Under the pieces are notes generated by a model. The model did not search any database. It was not told where the DNA came from and saw nothing but the letters and a program-made list of their open reading frames with translations. Shown one piece after another: positions 27,049 to 35,917 of a stretch of DNA of 46,652 nt. How positions within the stretch are numbered: the first letter of the stretch is position 1; each line of letters begins with the position of its first letter. The translations under genes and the position numbers were made by a program. The DNA lies in contig JAFGQH010000044.1 in assembly GCA_016935815.1 (NCBI GenBank), positions 1-46,652 on the forward strand, written 5' to 3'. The stretch is from Bacilli bacterium (lineage in GTDB: Bacteria > Bacillota_I > Bacilli_A > Izemoplasmatales > Hujiaoplasmataceae).

Positions 27049-29081
27049 TGAAGAAGTTAATCAGCCTTGGTGTATTGATGCTTCTGGCATTCGCTACGTT
27101 CGGTACAGTAGTACATGCAGAATCAGGAGTTCGGTACAATACCTTTACCAGCAGTAACGGTCATTATGTCAGAACCCAAACGGCATATATCGCTCTAACC
27201 CAAAACGATACCATCTACGGCGAATCCTTGGATACGCCAAATGATATCTATATCGATGGAAACAACTATGTCTATATCGCATCTTCCAATACTTTGGCGG
27301 ATACTGGGAAAATCATCAAATTCTCGTTGGCAACCGAAGAAGTGACCGTCTTAGGTCAGGACTTCTTAGTGAATCCAACAGGGATTTTCGTCAATGATGA
27401 CGGAGAAATCTATGTAGCGGATAAAAAGGCGAACAAAGCGTATAAACTTGACGCAGCTGGAAATATCTTGCTAGAAATCACAAAACCGACATCACCACTG
27501 TTTGGCAGTGACGAGTTTCAACCTCGTAAGATCATCAGTGACAACGCCGGAAACATCTATGTTCTAAATAACGGTTCCAGAGGTTTGGCTCAGTTTACCA
27601 ATAGTGGAGAATTCATCAGCTACTTTGGTACCAACACGATCAGTCCATCCTTAAGAACCGTGCTTCAATACGCATTCTTCACCGAGGAACAACGCGCTCA
27701 ACTCTTCAGTATCACTCCTCCGGAGATTTCCAATATGGCGATCGACGACAGAGGGTTGATTCATACTGTCAGTTTGGGCGTGGAAGGTTACGGTGTCAAA
27801 CGTTTGAACATCTCCGGTGACAATCTCCTGCCGGAAATGCTCAATGAACTCGATTTGGCGGATGTCTATGTCGGACCAATCGGAAATATCTATGTCATTT
27901 CCAAATCCGGATATATTTCCGAATATGATCAAGAAGGAAATCTCTTGTTCATGTTCGGGGGACAGGATGTCTCCAATCAGATCAAAGGTTTGTTCAATAT
28001 CCCGTCAGCAATCGCTGTTGATGACAAATACAATATCTATGTTTTGGATTCTGCCAACCAAGAATTGCAAATCTTCATTCCAACCGATTTCGCGTCTTTG
28101 GTGCATACCGCACTGGATTACTATCAAGAAGGTCTTTACATCGATAGTAAGGAACCATGGGAAGAAGTCTTGAAGATGAACGATTTGTTCGATTTGGCGC
28201 ACAGTGGATTGGGAAATGCTTACTATAGCTTGGGTGACTATGATAGAGCGCTTCAGGAATACTATGTGTCCTATGACCGTTCTGGGTATAGTGATGCCTT
28301 CTGGGAAGTTCGTAACGCTTGGTTGCTTACGAATATCGAAACCTTTTTGATCTTCGGATTTGGTTTGTTGATTGTTTACTTCGTCAATATGAAATGGCAC
28401 TTCATGCGGTTTGTAACCAATCCGATCAAGAAAGGCTTCCGATTCGTTTACAACAAATCGAAAACCTTCAATCAAATGCTGTTCGTTTTCCACTATCTGA
28501 AGAATCCGGCCGATGCAACCTATGAGATCAAACGAAAAAATCGCGTCTCTATGTTCTCAGCGACGATGTTGCTCTTGGTTTTCTTCGCGATTTATTTGAT
28601 TTATATCTATAATCTTGGCTTCCTGTTCAATACCAGGGTGGTCGAGGAAATCAATGTGACAGAAGAGATATTAAAGATTTTCTTACCGCTTGGTCTATGG
28701 GTCGTATCCAATTCTTTGATCGCCTCGATCAGAGAAGGAGAAGGCAGGTTCAAAGACGTCTATATCACAACGATTTTCTCTTTGGCGCCGATTGTTTTGG
28801 TATTGCCTATTGTAACCTTGTTAAGTCATGTATTAACCTATAACGAAACATTCTTGATCCAGATGCTGACGACGATCGGTATTGGGGCTTCCGTGATCTA
28901 TTTCTTCATCATGGTCAAAGAGACCCATTACTATTCCGTGAAAGACAGTTTGTTATCGATCTTCATTTCTTTCTTCACGATGATCATGTTGCTATTGGGA
29001 TCGATTATCATCTATATCCTGCTCAGTGAGCTGTTCACTTTGATCAAGGATATCATAATGGAGGTGTTCTATCGTGTTTAA
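27048..29081 (+). CDS. NHL beta-propeller / TPR / Yip1-domain membrane protein
   Basis: This 677 aa protein has a signal peptide ending VVHA (about residue 24). An extracellular beta-propeller of NHL-type repeats follows (about 60-350; for example IYIDGNNYVYIA, IFVNDDGEIYVADKKANK, IAVDDKYNIYVLDSANQ). A TPR-like helical pair lies at about 360-425 (LGNAYYSLGDYDRALQEYY). There is then a transmembrane helix at about 428-447 and a C-terminal Yip1-type domain with about five helices (about 475-677). Yip1 proteins are membrane-shaping or trafficking factors in eukaryotes; the bacterial role is unknown. Its place between two permease pairs suggests a structural or sensing part of the importer. Confidence 0.75.
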   Translation: MKKLISLGVLMLLAFATFGTVVHAESGVRYNTFTSSNGHYVRTQTAYIALTQNDTIYGESLDTPNDIYIDGNNYVYIASSNTLADTGKIIKFSLATEEVTVLGQDFLVNPTGIFVNDDGEIYVADKKANKAYKLDAAGNILLEITKPTSPLFGSDEFQPRKIISDNAGNIYVLNNGSRGLAQFTNSGEFISYFGTNTISPSLRTVLQYAFFTEEQRAQLFSITPPEISNMAIDDRGLIHTVSLGVEGYGVKRLNISGDNLLPEMLNELDLADVYVGPIGNIYVISKSGYISEYDQEGNLLFMFGGQDVSNQIKGLFNIPSAIAVDDKYNIYVLDSANQELQIFIPTDFASLVHTALDYYQEGLYIDSKEPWEEVLKMNDLFDLAHSGLGNAYYSLGDYDRALQEYYVSYDRSGYSDAFWEVRNAWLLTNIETFLIFGFGLLIVYFVNMKWHFMRFVTNPIKKGFRFVYNKSKTFNQMLFVFHYLKNPADATYEIKRKNRVSMFSATMLLLVFFAIYLIYIYNLGFLFNTRVVEEINVTEEILKIFLPLGLWVVSNSLIASIREGEGRFKDVYITTIFSLAPIVLVLPIVTLLSHVLTYNETFLIQMLTTIGIGASVIYFFIMVKETHYYSVKDSLLSIFISFFTMIMLLLGSIIIYILLSELFTLIKDIIMEVFYRV

Positions 29082-31431
29082 CGTCATCAAAAAACTACTG
29101 ATCGCCTTTATGATGAGCCTTCTGATCTTTACCGTTGTCAAAGCAGTGGATTACCGATCCTCTCAAGCAGGGGACATCTATGACAATTATGAATTCATTG
29201 AATCTGCGAAACTCGCATCGTCCAGATATACGACTCCGGATGATCTATCAATCGTCGATCCGGCTTATTATGTCGGTTTGACAAGTCACGATGATTTGAT
29301 TCAAGAAAACGATACGTTGCAGCTGTATTTCAATGAAGACAATATCTCTTTCAAAATCTTGAACAAAGATACAGGATATGTATGGAGCACTGCCATCGAA
29401 GATGCCGGGGATGCCGGAACGTATGAGAGCATTTTGTCCTCGGGTATCGGTATTGAATACATTCAGATCGAGAAAGATATGGCGATTCAAGAGAACATCG
29501 GAATCGCGGAAACCGTCTTTTCGGTTGAAAAAGAATTGACCAGTAACGGAATCAAGTTATCTTTGACCTTTGGGGGATACTGTTCTACCAGACTTTGTAC
29601 CAGAATGTATGATAAATATTTGGAAGGGGACTACACGTTGGAAGAGATGATTGAATTCGGTTTCAGCGAAATCAACATCAGTTTTGATTTTGAAGTCACT
29701 TTGACAGAAACCGGAATCGAAGCATATATTCCCTATGACAGCATCGTGGAACAAAACCCGGATCAAATCGTTTTGTCCAGCATCATCGTCTTCCCTAGTA
29801 TGGGAGCGACGCGCATGGATGAGATTCCGGGTTACATGGTGATTCCGGATGGTTCTGGGGCATTGATTCGCTATGAAGACAATCAAGGCCAGTTCAACGC
29901 GGCTTTTGAAGAGCGCTTCTTTGGACGAAACTACGGTTTGGACGAAATGACACAATCGGTCTTGAATTATGAACTGAACATGCCGATCTTTGGAGCGGTA
30001 CACGGAGTCAATCAAAATGCATTTGTGGGAATCATTGAAGAAGGAATGTACAATGCGAGACTGTTCGCTTACCCGAATGGGGCAAACAATGTTCCATATA
30101 ATCTGATTTTCCCGAAATACGATATCAAACAAGTCTATCGTCAGAGTTTCTCGAGCGATGGATCCGGTGGGGCGATGAAGTATTTGACGACCAGCACCGA
30201 TAATATCAAAGTTCGCTATGATTTCTTGCAAGATAGTGAAGCGAATTATGTAGGCATCGCGAAAGATTATCGCGATTATTTGACAACCGCAGGCGAATTG
30301 ACACCGCAGACACAGTCCGGTGACATCGAACTGTTCCTGCAATATCTGATGAGTGATTCCGAAAACTCCTTCTTGGGTAGTTCTTTGGTCCCGATGACCA
30401 CGGTCGATCAGATTCGTGAGATGTACGATTATTTCTTGGATCTTGGTATCCAGCGTCAAATCGTCGGTTTCATGGGTTGGAACAATGGTGGCTACAGCGG
30501 TGAACTTCCAGCAAGACTTGATTTCGAGAATCGGTTGGGATCGAACAGCTCTTACCGTTCTTTGATCGATTACATCAATGAAGACAATACCGTGTTATTG
30601 CTCAATAACTATATCTTCGCATCGAATGACACAAACGGTATCAGTTATCGGAACGATGTCGCAAAAGGAAGCAATCGTTTCAAGATGGAATTCACTTGCG
30701 ACACTTGTGTTCATACCGACACCTACGTACTATATCCACATATCACAAAGCAATTGGCACTCAACGCCTATGATGATTATGTATCTGAAAATGTTCAGGT
30801 CTTATTTGAATCAATGGCGAACCTGTTGATTTCCTATTATGATTCGGGGTATTATAATCGAGAGGATGCGATTGCAAATTACTTGGAAGTCATGCAGCTA
30901 TACCAAGGCATGGCAAGCTACATGTATCCGTACAGTTACGCATTTGCCTATACCAATGCCTTCTATAATACTCCGCTTTACAATTCACAGTTGAAATATT
31001 ACGATGATGTCGTACCATTGCTACAAATCGTTTTGAAAGGCAGTGTCGACATGTATGCATCGTATTTGAACTATAACAGTTTAGGAAAAGAGACATTGCT
31101 GAATTTGATCGATTTTGGTATCAATCCTGCATATGTACTCACTTATGAACCATCTTCGCGTTTGAAGGAAACGGATTTGGGACGGTATTATACGACTCAA
31201 TTTGACCTTTGGAAAGAAACGATCGGTACCGAATATACTTACGTCAACGATGCCTTGAAGCATGTCAACGGGGTTGCTTTTGAAAGCAGAACCGTTTTGG
31301 ATTATGGTATCGTCAAAGTGAGCTATGAAAATGGTATTGACATCTATATCAATTACACGACCAGTGATTATACGGATGGAACGATCATCGTTCCGGCAAT
31401 GGATTATCTGATAGGAGGTGTTTCTTCATGA
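29074..31431 (+). CDS. DUF5696-type extracellular membrane-anchored protein
   Basis: This 785 aa protein has an N-terminal hydrophobic anchor or uncleaved signal (about 5-25). A beta-rich domain follows (about 75-270), containing ISFKILNKDTGYVWST and GYMVIPDGSGALIRYED. Next is an alpha/beta region that looks like a TIM barrel (about 320-690; for example RQIVGFMGWNNGGYSGE and NTVLLLNNYIF). A small terminal beta domain (VSYENGIDIYINYTTSDY) resembles the C-terminal domains of glycosidases. I recognise it as DUF5696, which has no established function. GTG start with GGAGGTG seven bases upstream, overlapping the Yip1 gene by 8 bp. Confidence 0.75.
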   Translation: MFNVIKKLLIAFMMSLLIFTVVKAVDYRSSQAGDIYDNYEFIESAKLASSRYTTPDDLSIVDPAYYVGLTSHDDLIQENDTLQLYFNEDNISFKILNKDTGYVWSTAIEDAGDAGTYESILSSGIGIEYIQIEKDMAIQENIGIAETVFSVEKELTSNGIKLSLTFGGYCSTRLCTRMYDKYLEGDYTLEEMIEFGFSEINISFDFEVTLTETGIEAYIPYDSIVEQNPDQIVLSSIIVFPSMGATRMDEIPGYMVIPDGSGALIRYEDNQGQFNAAFEERFFGRNYGLDEMTQSVLNYELNMPIFGAVHGVNQNAFVGIIEEGMYNARLFAYPNGANNVPYNLIFPKYDIKQVYRQSFSSDGSGGAMKYLTTSTDNIKVRYDFLQDSEANYVGIAKDYRDYLTTAGELTPQTQSGDIELFLQYLMSDSENSFLGSSLVPMTTVDQIREMYDYFLDLGIQRQIVGFMGWNNGGYSGELPARLDFENRLGSNSSYRSLIDYINEDNTVLLLNNYIFASNDTNGISYRNDVAKGSNRFKMEFTCDTCVHTDTYVLYPHITKQLALNAYDDYVSENVQVLFESMANLLISYYDSGYYNREDAIANYLEVMQLYQGMASYMYPYSYAFAYTNAFYNTPLYNSQLKYYDDVVPLLQIVLKGSVDMYASYLNYNSLGKETLLNLIDFGINPAYVLTYEPSSRLKETDLGRYYTTQFDLWKETIGTEYTYVNDALKHVNGVAFESRTVLDYGIVKVSYENGIDIYINYTTSDYTDGTIIVPAMDYLIGGVSS

Positions 31432-32306
31432 GACTCACCCACAAGAGCAGAAATGCGCTAATCGGGTATTCCTTTATCTTCATCTGGATTGTCGGATATC
31501 TTATTTTCTCATTGTATCCCGTTTTTTACAGTCTGTATTTGAGTTTTTTCAAGGTCAGACTGGACGGAGCGAATATCCAGATGACATTCGAAGCCTTCAA
31601 CAATTTCAAGGCGGCGTTTGTCTATGATCCATATTTCGTCGAAATTTTGATTCAATATGTGATGAATATGATCATCAATGTTCCAGTTGTCATAGTCTTT
31701 GCTTTGATCATCGCAATGTTGATCAATCAAGATATCAAGGGGAAAGGTTTTTGGAGAACCGTGTTCTTCCTGCCGGTCATCATCTCATCCGGACCGATCA
31801 TCGGAGAATTGATTGATCAAGGGGCGACAACTCTGCCATCGATTAGTGATTATGGTTTGGTCAATCTGATTTTGGACAATATCGGGGAGTTCTTGGCAAC
31901 TCCGGTACAGAATCTCTTGGAAACGATTTTATTGGTTCTTTGGTTCTCTGGAATCCAGATTCTGATTTTACTTGCCGGTCTGCAGAAAATCGACCGCGCA
32001 ATCTATGAAGCATCGATGATCGATGGAGCGAGTCCTTGGGAGTCGTTCTGGAAGATCACTTTGCCTTCGATCATGCCGCTCATTTCAGTCTCCGTCATCT
32101 ACACGGTCGTGTCGATGTCGGTATTCCCACTGAATGACGTCATTATCTATATTAAGAATATCATGTTGGGTGAATCCACGATCGGAACCCTGACGACAGG
32201 CTATGGATACTCTGCCGCATTGGCTTGGATCTATTTCATCGTCATGGTCATCATCATCGGTGTATTCATCGGACTCCTGAATATCAAAAGGAGGTCGAGA
32301 GCATGA
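31428..32306 (+). CDS. sugar ABC transporter permease (MalF/UgpA type), pair 2
   Basis: This 292 aa protein has six transmembrane helices and the EAA loop YEASMIDGASPWESFWKITLP. ATG at 31428 overlaps the stop of the DUF5696 gene (ATGA), and AGGAGGTG lies upstream. An unusually long stretch between helices 3 and 4 (IGELIDQGATTLPSISDYGLV...) sets it apart from pair 1. This permease type accompanies DUF5696 proteins in other Firmicutes as far as I recall, which supports a functional link. Confidence 0.9.
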   Translation: MRLTHKSRNALIGYSFIFIWIVGYLIFSLYPVFYSLYLSFFKVRLDGANIQMTFEAFNNFKAAFVYDPYFVEILIQYVMNMIINVPVVIVFALIIAMLINQDIKGKGFWRTVFFLPVIISSGPIIGELIDQGATTLPSISDYGLVNLILDNIGEFLATPVQNLLETILLVLWFSGIQILILLAGLQKIDRAIYEASMIDGASPWESFWKITLPSIMPLISVSVIYTVVSMSVFPLNDVIIYIKNIMLGESTIGTLTTGYGYSAALAWIYFIVMVIIIGVFIGLLNIKRRSRA

Positions 32307-33292
32307 AACTATTCAAAAACATTAAGGCTTTCATAAAAGATACCATCGCCTTATTCAAACAGAAGCAGTACAAGGAAATCCGTCATAAATTCAAACGCTT
32401 GTTTGTCGGTATGAAATTCATGGACGGATTGTTGTTCAAAATTTTGATTTACACTTTACTTATCAGTTTGGGATATATTTATCTCTATCCGATTCTGTAC
32501 ATGTTGACAAACAGTTTCATGACGATGGCGGACATCATCGATGTCTCCGTCAAATGGATTCCTTCGTCTCTGAACTGGGAGAACTATCAGTTGGTCTGGG
32601 AAGCGATCAATTATCCAAGCGCATTGTTGAATGCATTCATTTTATCGATTTTCCCGGCACTGTCTGCGACAGTATCGAGTGCGATCATCGGATATGGATT
32701 CGCGCGCTTTAACTTCCCGCTCAAGAAGCTATTGTTCGTCTTGATGATCATGACCTTCATCATTCCTCCGCAAATCACGATGTTACCGACATTCCGGATG
32801 TATTCTCAATACAATTTACTGGGATCGTTGAAAGCATTCATCTATCCTGCGATTTTAGGTCAGGGACTAAACGGAGCGATCTTTATTTTAATCTTCTATC
32901 AATTCTTCCGGATGATTCCGAAGAGTTTGGAAGAATCAGCACAACTCGATGGAGCGAGCCATTTGCAAGTATTCTTGAAAATCGCAATACCTTTGGCTGT
33001 GCCATCCATCATCATCGTCTTCCTGTTCAGTTTCGTTTGGTATTACAACGAAACCTATCTATCCGGATTATTCCTGAGAGGAAGCGATTTGTTGACTCTG
33101 CCTTTACGAGTCGACCAATATATCAACAACTACACCAGTATCTATCCTGAAGGCAGTCGCGCCAGAGAATTGATGCAAGCAGTGAAGCTTGCCGGTAATG
33201 TTCTGACGATTCTGCCATTGCTCATCATCTATTTCTTCACACAGAGATATTTCGTGGAAAGTATTGATAGAACCGGTATAACGGGAGAATAA
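32303..33292 (+). CDS. sugar ABC transporter permease (MalG/UgpE type), pair 2
   Basis: This 329 aa protein has a longer-than-usual basic cytoplasmic N-terminus (about 45 residues, many Lys/Arg), then six transmembrane helices and the EAA loop EESAQLDGASHLQVFLKIAIP. ATG 32303 is chosen for AAAAGGAGG just upstream and the ATGA overlap with the previous gene. The frame is open further upstream. It partners with the gene at 31428. No ATPase follows. Confidence 0.9.
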   Translation: MKLFKNIKAFIKDTIALFKQKQYKEIRHKFKRLFVGMKFMDGLLFKILIYTLLISLGYIYLYPILYMLTNSFMTMADIIDVSVKWIPSSLNWENYQLVWEAINYPSALLNAFILSIFPALSATVSSAIIGYGFARFNFPLKKLLFVLMIMTFIIPPQITMLPTFRMYSQYNLLGSLKAFIYPAILGQGLNGAIFILIFYQFFRMIPKSLEESAQLDGASHLQVFLKIAIPLAVPSIIIVFLFSFVWYYNETYLSGLFLRGSDLLTLPLRVDQYINNYTSIYPEGSRARELMQAVKLAGNVLTILPLLIIYFFTQRYFVESIDRTGITGE

Positions 33293-33295
33293 ACT

Positions 33296-34900
33296 ATGAA
33301 AAAACTTACGATTTTAATAGGGGTCTTGCTTTTGGTTTTCCTGATTGGTTGCCAAACAACAGGATCCAACACCGAAACCACTACCAATAGTCAAAGCACT
33401 ACAACCGGTATTGATACCGGATTGACGACAAGTCTTGTCTATGACAACAGGTCTTTGGTACCGGATTCTTGTAGCGCTTTGGAAAACATCGGTGATTGGC
33501 AACCGGTATGGTGCGACGAATTCGACTATGAAGGTTTGCCTAACAGCGATCTTTGGACCTATGACACCGGTGGCGGTGGCTGGGGCAATGGCGAAGCTCA
33601 ATATTATACCAATGCCGATCCGGACAACGCTTATGTATCCGACGGAACATTGAAGATTACAGCTTTGAAAGAATCTTTGCTAGGCAGTGAATACACCAGT
33701 GCGAGATTGGTTTCTAAATACAAAGGTGATTGGTTGTATGGAAAAATCCAAATCAAAGCTAAATTACCTAGTGGCGATGGAACCTGGCCGGCAATCTGGA
33801 TGTTGCCGACTGACTGGGAGTATGGCGGTTGGCCAGACAGCGGAGAAATCGATATTATGGAGCATGTTGGTGCCGATCCATATAAAGTGTATGGAACACT
33901 TCATACCGGAGCCTATAATCATAATTTAGGGACGCAAATCGGATATTCCAAGACAGTGAACGATGCAGAATCTGCATTCCATGTCTATGAAATCGAATGG
34001 GAACCAGCGCATATGGAAGTCTTCGTGGACGGGGTCAGTTATGGAACCTTCGGGTACAATCCGACCCTGAATGTCAATATCGATAACGAAGACGCTTGGC
34101 CATTCGATCAACGATTCCATTTGATTCTCAATTTGGCAATCGGCGGATCCTGGGGCGGAGCGATCGATGACAGCATCTTTCCGCAGAGTTTAGAAATCGA
34201 TTACGTCAGAGTCTATCAAAAAGACTATGCCGGAATGGATCAAGCAGCTCCAGACGCAGTCACAGATCTTACCTTGTTGGATCAAGGAGAGGATTCCATA
34301 AAAGTAACCTGGGACAAAGCGACGGACGATGTCTTGGTCAAAGAATATGAAATTTATGTCGATAGTGCAAAAGTCGGATCCACTAGTTTGAATGCATTCC
34401 GCATTGAAAACCTCTTGCCGAACACACAATACACCATCAACGTAGTGGCGGTCGATTTCGCTGGCAACCGCAGCGAGATGACGGCATTGAGTGCCAGTAC
34501 AAAATCAGTCCGAACCATCCTTGGTGTGATCCAAGCGGAGAGTTATGACTATTCGTATGGCGTATACAGGCAGACAACGGCTGATATAGAGGGAGATCAG
34601 GATGTTACCGACATCAGTACCGATGATTATATGGAATATACATTATCGGTCCCGGAATCGGGGACCTATACTTTGACTCTGCGTGTCGCAAGTGAAGCGG
34701 CATCCCAAATCAAACTGTATCGAGACAATCTGTTATTGCCGGTGACAACGATCGAAATTCCAGCTACCGGCGGAAGTAGTGTATATGCAGATGTCGTCAG
34801 CAGCAATTTTAGTTTGACAGAAGGGTTATATACGTTTAAAATAAAAGCAACAGTTGGAGGATTCATTCTAAACTATTTCGAATTTAAGAAGGTGGATTAA
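33296..34900 (+). CDS. extracellular GH16 laminarinase lipoprotein with FN3 and CBM6
   Basis: This 534 aa lipoprotein has lipobox LIGC (Cys 19) and a Thr/Ser linker. A GH16 endo-beta-1,3-glucanase domain follows (about 65-312), with catalytic Glu 184, Asp 186 and Glu 189 in GEIDIMEHVG and the bacterial laminarinase motif GTWPAIWMLP. A fibronectin type III domain lies at about 318-405 and a CBM6 module at about 407-534 (IQAESYDY, then a terminal FILNYFEF). CBM6 modules of laminarinases bind beta-1,3-glucan. It is the surface enzyme that cuts polymer into importable pieces. It starts 3 bp after the permease stop. Confidence 0.93.
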   Translation: MKKLTILIGVLLLVFLIGCQTTGSNTETTTNSQSTTTGIDTGLTTSLVYDNRSLVPDSCSALENIGDWQPVWCDEFDYEGLPNSDLWTYDTGGGGWGNGEAQYYTNADPDNAYVSDGTLKITALKESLLGSEYTSARLVSKYKGDWLYGKIQIKAKLPSGDGTWPAIWMLPTDWEYGGWPDSGEIDIMEHVGADPYKVYGTLHTGAYNHNLGTQIGYSKTVNDAESAFHVYEIEWEPAHMEVFVDGVSYGTFGYNPTLNVNIDNEDAWPFDQRFHLILNLAIGGSWGGAIDDSIFPQSLEIDYVRVYQKDYAGMDQAAPDAVTDLTLLDQGEDSIKVTWDKATDDVLVKEYEIYVDSAKVGSTSLNAFRIENLLPNTQYTINVVAVDFAGNRSEMTALSASTKSVRTILGVIQAESYDYSYGVYRQTTADIEGDQDVTDISTDDYMEYTLSVPESGTYTLTLRVASEAASQIKLYRDNLLLPVTTIEIPATGGSSVYADVVSSNFSLTEGLYTFKIKATVGGFILNYFEFKKVD

Positions 34901-35917
34901 TTGGTTACAATTAAAGATATTTCGCGTCTTTCCGGATTCTCAGTCACCACGGTATCCAAAGCTTTGAATGACTATCCGGACATCGCAACGAAAACCAAAA
35001 AACGGATCAAAGAGATCTGTAACGAAGTGGGATATATTCCAAATGCCACCGCACAGAGTCTTGTCAGCAAAAAATCCTATACGATCGGTATCATCTTTGA
35101 AGAGATGTCCGGTGTGGGTTTGCAGCATCCTTTGTTCTCCAAGATTCTCGAGAGTTTCAAACGAGAAGTAGAGAACGATGGGTATGACATTCTTTTCCTA
35201 TCCAATCAAAGCGGAAACAGAAGCACGGGATCCTATTACCAACACTCGATCCGAAAACAAGTGGAAGGGATTCTTGTCTTGTGTGCGGAATTCAATTCCG
35301 AGGAAATGGAAGAACTATACAAGAGCAAAATCCCGATGGCAATCATCGATTTTCACAATGAGAAAATACTCAATGTCACATCCTCCAATGAAGAAGGTGT
35401 GAAACTGGCTGTGGATTATCTGATCAGTCTTGGTCATACCAAAATTGCCAATATCCATGGATCGCTTCAGACCTACATCGGAGAGCAACGCGAGCGCTAT
35501 TTTGTAGAACAGATGAAAGCCCACGGTTTGGCGGTTTCACAAGACTATCTGGTCAGTGGTGAACTGTTCACCAAAGAAGAGGGATATATAGCGATGAAAC
35601 AGATTTTGCAACTGGAAGATCAACCGACAGCAATCATCTGTGCATCTGATATGTTGGCTATCGGTGCCATCAAAGCAATCCAAGAAGTTGGACTCAATGT
35701 GCCAGAAGACTATAGCATCATCGGTTTCGATGGAATCAATGCGGGGCAATTGATCTCTCCTACCCTAACGACCATTCGTCAGGATACGGAACAGATGGGA
35801 GTCACCGCAGCCAAAAATGTTCTCAAAATGATCAAATCCAAGAAACGGATGAGATGTGGGAATACAATTACAGTGAAAACATCTCTTTTAGAAGGAGAAA
35901 CTACGAAAGAACTATGA
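34901..35917 (+). CDS. LacI family transcriptional regulator of the glucan locus
   Basis: This 338 aa repressor has an N-terminal LacI helix-turn-helix (TIKDISRLSGFSVTTVSKAL), the hinge region ending SLVSKKSYTIGII, and a periplasmic-binding-protein-like sugar sensor domain with the usual IIGFDGI near residue 275. It uses a TTG start directly after the GH16 stop, with AAGAAGGTGG upstream; no later in-frame ATG would keep the whole helix-turn-helix. The likely targets are the paired CG-centred operators at 12604-12642, with a glucan oligosaccharide as inducer. Both are inferred. Confidence 0.92.
   Translation: MVTIKDISRLSGFSVTTVSKALNDYPDIATKTKKRIKEICNEVGYIPNATAQSLVSKKSYTIGIIFEEMSGVGLQHPLFSKILESFKREVENDGYDILFLSNQSGNRSTGSYYQHSIRKQVEGILVLCAEFNSEEMEELYKSKIPMAIIDFHNEKILNVTSSNEEGVKLAVDYLISLGHTKIANIHGSLQTYIGEQRERYFVEQMKAHGLAVSQDYLVSGELFTKEEGYIAMKQILQLEDQPTAIICASDMLAIGAIKAIQEVGLNVPEDYSIIGFDGINAGQLISPTLTTIRQDTEQMGVTAAKNVLKMIKSKKRMRCGNTITVKTSLLEGETTKEL

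Noticed and set aside
29557-30459. 300-codon open frame on the minus strand
   Set aside because: It lies entirely within the DUF5696 gene, has no ribosome binding site, no recognisable domain and unnatural composition (rich in Ile, Arg, His and Asp). It is a shadow of the sense gene.
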